DNA from: Pantoea eucrina
GTDB lineage: Bacteria; Pseudomonadota; Gammaproteobacteria; Enterobacterales; Enterobacteriaceae
Length of the DNA stretch: 64,000 nt
Assembly: GCF_001691555.1 (NCBI RefSeq)
Contig: NZ_MAYN01000007.1
Coordinates: 62,001-126,000 of the forward strand
Reading direction: 5' to 3'
Positions 60,209-64,000 of the stretch are shown one piece after another. The notes beneath the pieces were generated by a model. The model worked only from the letters and a program-made list of their open reading frames with translations. It made no database searches and was not told where the DNA came from. Made by a program: the position numbers and the translations under genes. Numbering within the stretch: position 1 is the stretch's first letter; the number at the start of each line of letters is the position of its first letter.

Positions 60209-61124
60209 ACTTCTCTCCTGTGACCTGACCGTAACCGGTGACTGCGCACAGCTTACGTTAACAGGTACGTTTTTGCAGCGCGTCTGCAGACATCTTTCAC
60301 ATACCGGATAACGTCATACACTCTCCCGTATCACCGGTCCGTGCCTCACAATTGTGCAGGCTGCGGTATGGTGCAAAAGCGGAAAACTGCATAAAAGGAT
60401 GGGACGACAAATAATTCGGCAACTGAAAAAACATCCGGTTGCGCAGGGAATTGCATTTTACCGTCAGATCCACGCATATTTACATTTTGCGTTAGCTGTC
60501 AGGCTGTGACGTAATCTCCCGATATATCACCAGATTATCCGTTGGTCATCAGTGAATTATTTTGAGTCATCTGGCTGGTTACAAATTATCGTGCTAATCA
60601 TTAATTTTAATAACTAAGAACTATCCTGGTTATAACGTAGTAATTCACCATGGCGGTGCACGCACTACCTGAATGATATGTAAATTTTTGTCAGTCAATT
60701 CTGTACGAAAAATTTTTATATTTTTTAAATATTGAAATGAAACAACTTTAACTAATTATTTTCTTTTAAATATGCTTGCTCAAACTTACTTATTAGTTAC
60801 CTTTCCTGACCTTTATTTTACAGAGCGGCTGTCATACCGGGAGGTTAAATAATTAAGGTGCAACTTAAATCTTAAGCAGCTATAACCAATTTTTGTGAGG
60901 CAACGCTGCTTTGTATCCACTGCAGCTATTTATGGCCTTTTATTCAGGGAATGTATTACCCGCAGATCGGTTACGCAGGCATAAAGAGAAGATGATTGTG
61001 ATGATACAAAAACCAATATTAGTGAATTATCGCGGAGCCGGTTTGCCGCGTCATAAATATAGCGCAGGCTGTGCTGAACACTACCCGCGTCATCTGTACT
61101 GCAATCAGCTGAGGACAATGTGCC
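60209..61124. other. Long AT-rich gene-free region upstream of the SulP gene
   Basis: About 916 bases. From about 60400 to 60870 it is very AT-rich (for example around 60600-60620 and 60700-60800), in contrast to the GC-rich genes on both sides. No protein with recognisable motifs reads through it. A weak TTG-initiated frame (60911-61135) runs into the SulP start and is probably chance. Likely regulatory DNA or the remnant of a lost gene. Confidence 0.5.
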
Positions 61125-62600
61125 ATGAACGTTAAAACGCTGCGGCAGGATATTCCGGCCGGCCTGGTCGTCTTTCTGGTTGCGCTGCCACTCTGCCTGG
61201 GGATTGCTCAGGCCAGCGGACTGCCGCCTTTTGCCGGTCTGCTTACCGGTGTGATCGGCGGGCTGCTGGTGACCGCGCTGAGTCCGTCGCGTTTTGCGGT
61301 CAGTGGTCCGGCCGCCGGACTGGTAACAATTGTTGTGGCCTCCATTCAGACGCTGGGCAGTTTCTCTGCCTTTCTGACCGCGTTGATTCTGGCGGGAGTA
61401 CTGCAGTGTCTGCTGGGGCTGCTGCGCGCAGGGCGGTTTATCGCGCTGGTGCCAGGCAGCGTGATTAAAGGCATGCTGGCGGCAATCGGCATTTTGCTGA
61501 TTATGCAGCAGATCCCGGTAGCGCTGGGCGCAGCCGGTGAGGGCGGGCTGGGGGCGCTGGTGTCAGGCAATATAGCGTTTTCAGCCAGTGCTATTGGGGT
61601 AGCTGCCGCGGGCCTGCTGACGCTCTGGCTCTGGACCACACCGCTGATTAAGTCAGTAAAGGCGCTGAGCTGGATCCCCGGACCGCTGGTGGCGGTGCTG
61701 ATTGGCTGTATGGCAACCCTCGCCGGAGATAAGCTTTTTCCGGCGCTGGCTGACGGGCTGCCGCGTATCACGCTCCCTGCCTTTGACAGCTTTTCCGCGC
61801 TGGTGGCTGAGCTGGAAACGCCGGACTGGCTGGCGTGGCAAAATCCCGCTGTCTGGGTGGTTGCGGTCACGCTGGCTCTGGTCGCCAGCCTGGAGACGCT
61901 GCTCAGCCAGGAAGCGCTGAAAAAACTGCGTCCGCAGCATCCGGCTCCTTCGCCCAACAAAGAGATGTTTGCGCAGGGGATAGGGAACTTAACGGCAGGG
62001 TTACTGGGCGCAATGCCGATTACCGCCGTTATTGTTCGCAGTTCGGTTAACGTCAGCGTCGGTGCACAGAGCAAACTCTCTATTTTGATCCATGGCGTGC
62101 TGCTGCTGGTCTGCGGCCTGTGGTTCAGTTCGCTGCTCAATGCAATTCCGCTGGCCAGCCTGGCCGCCGTACTGCTTTACACCGGCTATAAGCTGGCAAC
62201 CCCGCGCCTGTTTGCTGAGCAGATCCGGATGGGGTGGGCGCAATATGTGCCTTTTCTGGCTACCATTGGCGGTATCATCCTGCTGGGTATGCTGGCCGGT
62301 ATTTTCCTCGGGATTGCCGTGCAGATCCTCTGCAGCATTTATCAGAGTCACCGCAATGCGCTACAGCTCACCCGCCATGACGATCACTATGTCCTGCGTT
62401 TTCACCAGAACCTGACGTTTATGCATAACCCTAAGCTGCAGGGCGTGCTGGCAGAAATCCCGGAAAACAGCGTGGTCATTGTTGAGCAGGGTAACGCTAA
62501 ATATCTCGATCCGGATGTGAAAGCGGTTCTGCGCGACTTTGGTGAGAATGCGCCGGAGCGGGGCATACGGCTGAGCCAGTGGCCGGTAGCCGTTAAATAA
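61125..62600 (+). CDS. SulP-family inorganic anion transporter
   Basis: 491 residues, start ATG 61125. The sulfate-permease core with 12-14 helices begins RQDIPAGLVVFLVALPLCLGIAQASGLPPFAGLLTGVIGGLL, then VSGPAAGL and GKEMFAQGIGN-like text (PNKEMFAQGIGNLTAGLLGAMPITAVIVRSS). The C-terminal STAS region (about 405-491) is short: YVLRFHQNLTFMHNP and VVIVEQGNAKYLDPDVKAVL. Substrate could be sulfate, bicarbonate or a dicarboxylate; no carbonic anhydrase gene adjoins within the window. A perfect terminator follows. Confidence 0.92.
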   Translation: MNVKTLRQDIPAGLVVFLVALPLCLGIAQASGLPPFAGLLTGVIGGLLVTALSPSRFAVSGPAAGLVTIVVASIQTLGSFSAFLTALILAGVLQCLLGLLRAGRFIALVPGSVIKGMLAAIGILLIMQQIPVALGAAGEGGLGALVSGNIAFSASAIGVAAAGLLTLWLWTTPLIKSVKALSWIPGPLVAVLIGCMATLAGDKLFPALADGLPRITLPAFDSFSALVAELETPDWLAWQNPAVWVVAVTLALVASLETLLSQEALKKLRPQHPAPSPNKEMFAQGIGNLTAGLLGAMPITAVIVRSSVNVSVGAQSKLSILIHGVLLLVCGLWFSSLLNAIPLASLAAVLLYTGYKLATPRLFAEQIRMGWAQYVPFLATIGGIILLGMLAGIFLGIAVQILCSIYQSHRNALQLTRHDDHYVLRFHQNLTFMHNPKLQGVLAEIPENSVVIVEQGNAKYLDPDVKAVLRDFGENAPERGIRLSQWPVAVK

Positions 62601-62619
62601 GTAAATGATTGTACCGGAT

Positions 62620-62652
62620 AAAAATCGGCTATCACGGATAGCCGATTTTTGT
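62620..62652 (+). terminator. Terminator after the SulP gene
   Basis: AAAATCGGCTATC (62621-62633), loop ACG, GATAGCCGATTTT (62637-62649), then T: a perfect 13-bp stem. Confidence 0.95.
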
Positions 62653-62825
62653 TCGTGCGTGGCATAATTGGCCGCACAACATCTGCGTGAACCGGATGCC
62701 TTAGCCAGCCGAACAGGAGAGTAAACCGAAGCCTGTTCGCTGAATTGACACCGGACGATCTGATGTTCAATAAGAGGGGTGCCACTGCAACGCGGCAACG
62801 ATTTCAGGTTACAGGATGCGGATGA

Positions 62826-64000
62826 ATGCGCGTTTCGCTGTTTGATGAACATAACGTTAAGAAAAATGCTCTCACGCTGTTCTTTATCACGCTTTTTTTC
62901 TGTTTTCTTGGCAGCCACCTGCGGGTCCCTGAAGAGTTCTCACTGTTCTGGCCTGTCAACGCGCTTATCGCCGGGCTGATTGTCCGTCAGCCTTTTCTGC
63001 ATAATCCTTCCAGCTACCTTGTTGCTCTGGCGGCGATGATTTTCAACGACACGGTGTTTTCAGGCTGGGCCTTTGCCGCTGTGACGATCAATATTGCCAA
63101 TATTCTGTTTACCCTTGTGGCGGTCTGTATGCTGATCAGGCCGCTGCAGACACCGGCTGCCAGCAGCCAGGTCGTCAATGCGATGCGCATTTTTCCCGCC
63201 TGTTTACTCGGTGCTGCCGCCTGTGCGACCTGGGGCGCCTGGGCGCAGGGCATCGATTTCAATGCGCGCTTTGTGGTCGCATGGGCTGACTGGTTCAGCG
63301 AACAGATCTCGACCTCGCTGATGCTGCTGCCTGTCATGCTGGCACGTCCGCTGCGCAGCGTTTCCCTTCGCCAGCTGCTGACGCCGGCAACGCTGCTGCC
63401 GCTGGTCGCCGTGGTGCTGTCGCTGACAGCGGGCGCGCTGATTGGCGGCGCCGGCAGTCTGACCTTTCCGGTACCGGCGCTGATCTGGTGCGCTATTGTG
63501 CTGCCTATGCCGGTTACCAGCGTGGTGATCCTGCTGACCGGTATTACAGAGATTGTGCTGGTTTCTCACGGCGTAATGAATATACAGGGCAACGATGCGC
63601 TGTTGCCGATTGGCCATCTGACGTCAGCGCGCCTTGGCGTGGCGACCGTTGCACTGAGTCCGCTGCTGGTGGCGGTCAGCATGGACGCTATCCGGCAGCT
63701 TAATCAGCGTCTGGCGCTGCGGGCAAATGTGGATGTACTGACGCAGCAGCTCTCGCGCTCTGGCCTGTATGAACAGCTGAAACAGATGCCGTTCTCTCTG
63801 CATCGCCATACCGGCGTAATTATGCTGGATGTCGATTACTTCAAAACCATCAATGACAATTTTGGACATGACGCCGGTGACAGCGTGCTGGAAGAGATTG
63901 GACGCCGCATTCAGCAGGTTGCACAGCAGCAGGGCATGATCTGCCGCTTTGGCGGCGAAGAGTTTGTGATTGTGGTGTTTGATGCCGTGCCGGAACAGCT
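62826..64000 (+). CDS. MASE1-GGDEF diguanylate cyclase (partial, C-terminus off the right edge)
   Basis: 391 codons are visible from ATG 62826, which directly follows an in-frame TGA and has AGGA nine bases upstream. Residues about 12-290 are a MASE1-like membrane sensor (FWPVNALIAGLIVRQPF; several long hydrophobic helices). The cyclase domain begins near NVDVLTQQLSRSGL, with LDVDYFKTINDNFGHDAGDSVL (metal and substrate residues) and the active-site signature RFGGEEF. The inhibitory RxxD site is not present just before it. It makes cyclic-di-GMP. Whether an EAL domain follows cannot be seen. Confidence 0.9.
   Translation, partial: MRVSLFDEHNVKKNALTLFFITLFFCFLGSHLRVPEEFSLFWPVNALIAGLIVRQPFLHNPSSYLVALAAMIFNDTVFSGWAFAAVTINIANILFTLVAVCMLIRPLQTPAASSQVVNAMRIFPACLLGAAACATWGAWAQGIDFNARFVVAWADWFSEQISTSLMLLPVMLARPLRSVSLRQLLTPATLLPLVAVVLSLTAGALIGGAGSLTFPVPALIWCAIVLPMPVTSVVILLTGITEIVLVSHGVMNIQGNDALLPIGHLTSARLGVATVALSPLLVAVSMDAIRQLNQRLALRANVDVLTQQLSRSGLYEQLKQMPFSLHRHTGVIMLDVDYFKTINDNFGHDAGDSVLEEIGRRIQQVAQQQGMICRFGGEEFVIVVFDAVPEQ

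Noticed and set aside
60911..61135. 74-codon TTG-initiated frame upstream of the SulP gene
   Set aside because: It overlaps the SulP start, has no recognisable domain and lies in AT-rich DNA; probably chance.

Overview
The window is 64 kb of ordinary chromosome from a gamma-proteobacterium of the order Enterobacterales. It is most like Erwiniaceae (Pantoea or Erwinia). The evidence is long runs of genes in E. coli order (yjfP-rpsF-priB-rpsR-rplI-ytfB-fklB; cpdB-cysQ-ytfJ-ytfK-ytfL-tamAB-ytfP-ppa; fbp-mpl-darP-pmbA-cybC; dolP-diaA-yraN-lpoA-rsmI; yqjGFKEDC-mzrA-yqjA; sstT-alx-ygjR; ygjP-rlmG-fadH), proteins very close to the E. coli versions, an RNase P RNA nearly identical to that of E. coli, and several E. 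coli loci missing or replaced. No rRNA or tRNA gene, insertion sequence, prophage or CRISPR array was seen. The assignment is from memory of families and gene order, not from a database search.

Layout. 1-1.4 kb: truncated chemoreceptor. 1.6-5.6 kb: yjfP, the S6/PriB/S18/L9 operon, ytfB and fklB. 5.6-6.0 kb: an array of GC-rich palindromes where E. coli carries cycA-ytfEFGH. 6.0-18.5 kb: periplasmic nucleotidase, CysQ, YtfJ/K/L, the TamA-TamB outer-membrane assembly/lipid transport pair, YtfP and pyrophosphatase. 18.5-20.9 kb: a YeaL-like membrane protein and a second chemoreceptor where E. coli has ytfQRT-yjfF. 20.9-25.9 kb: fbp, mpl, darP, pmbA, cybC. 26.2-33.8 kb: a nine-gene accessory operon, the most interesting part of the window. 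33.8-40.5 kb: yhaJ/yhaK, the dolP-diaA-yraN-lpoA group, rsmI and rnpB. 40.6-54.7 kb: yqj genes, sstT, alx behind a manganese/pH riboswitch, ygjR, a ClC protein, ygjP, rlmG, fadH. 55.4-64 kb: a more mosaic segment with an RcsB-like regulator, an idonate/5-ketogluconate cluster (idnD, idnO, idnT), a divergent laccase-domain protein, a SulP anion transporter and a truncated MASE1-GGDEF diguanylate cyclase. Two AT-rich gene-free stretches lie in this last part.

The accessory operon (26188-33841) encodes a stand-alone PRD mini-protein, an SFCGS glycine-rich protein, DUF4312, two polytopic membrane proteins (DUF4311, DUF4310), an amidohydrolase/deacetylase, a DgaE-type PLP ammonia lyase, a DgaF-type KDGP aldolase and a BglG-type PRD/EIIB/EIIA regulator. 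The enzymes suggest de-acylation of an amino-sugar acid, ammonia elimination to 2-keto-3-deoxy-6-phosphogluconate, and cleavage to pyruvate and glyceraldehyde-3-phosphate. The last steps need a phosphorylated substrate, yet no kinase is encoded. I therefore propose that the five small and membrane proteins form a divergent, PTS-like phosphorylating permease. The families are known as uncharacterised domains; the function is inference.

A family of 20-bp palindromes of two related types (GGGCGCCATTAATGGCGCCC and GGGGCGCATNNATGCGCCCC) occurs at three sites: a 104-bp-period array after fklB, a 45-bp-period array inside the accessory operon, and a pair after rnpB.
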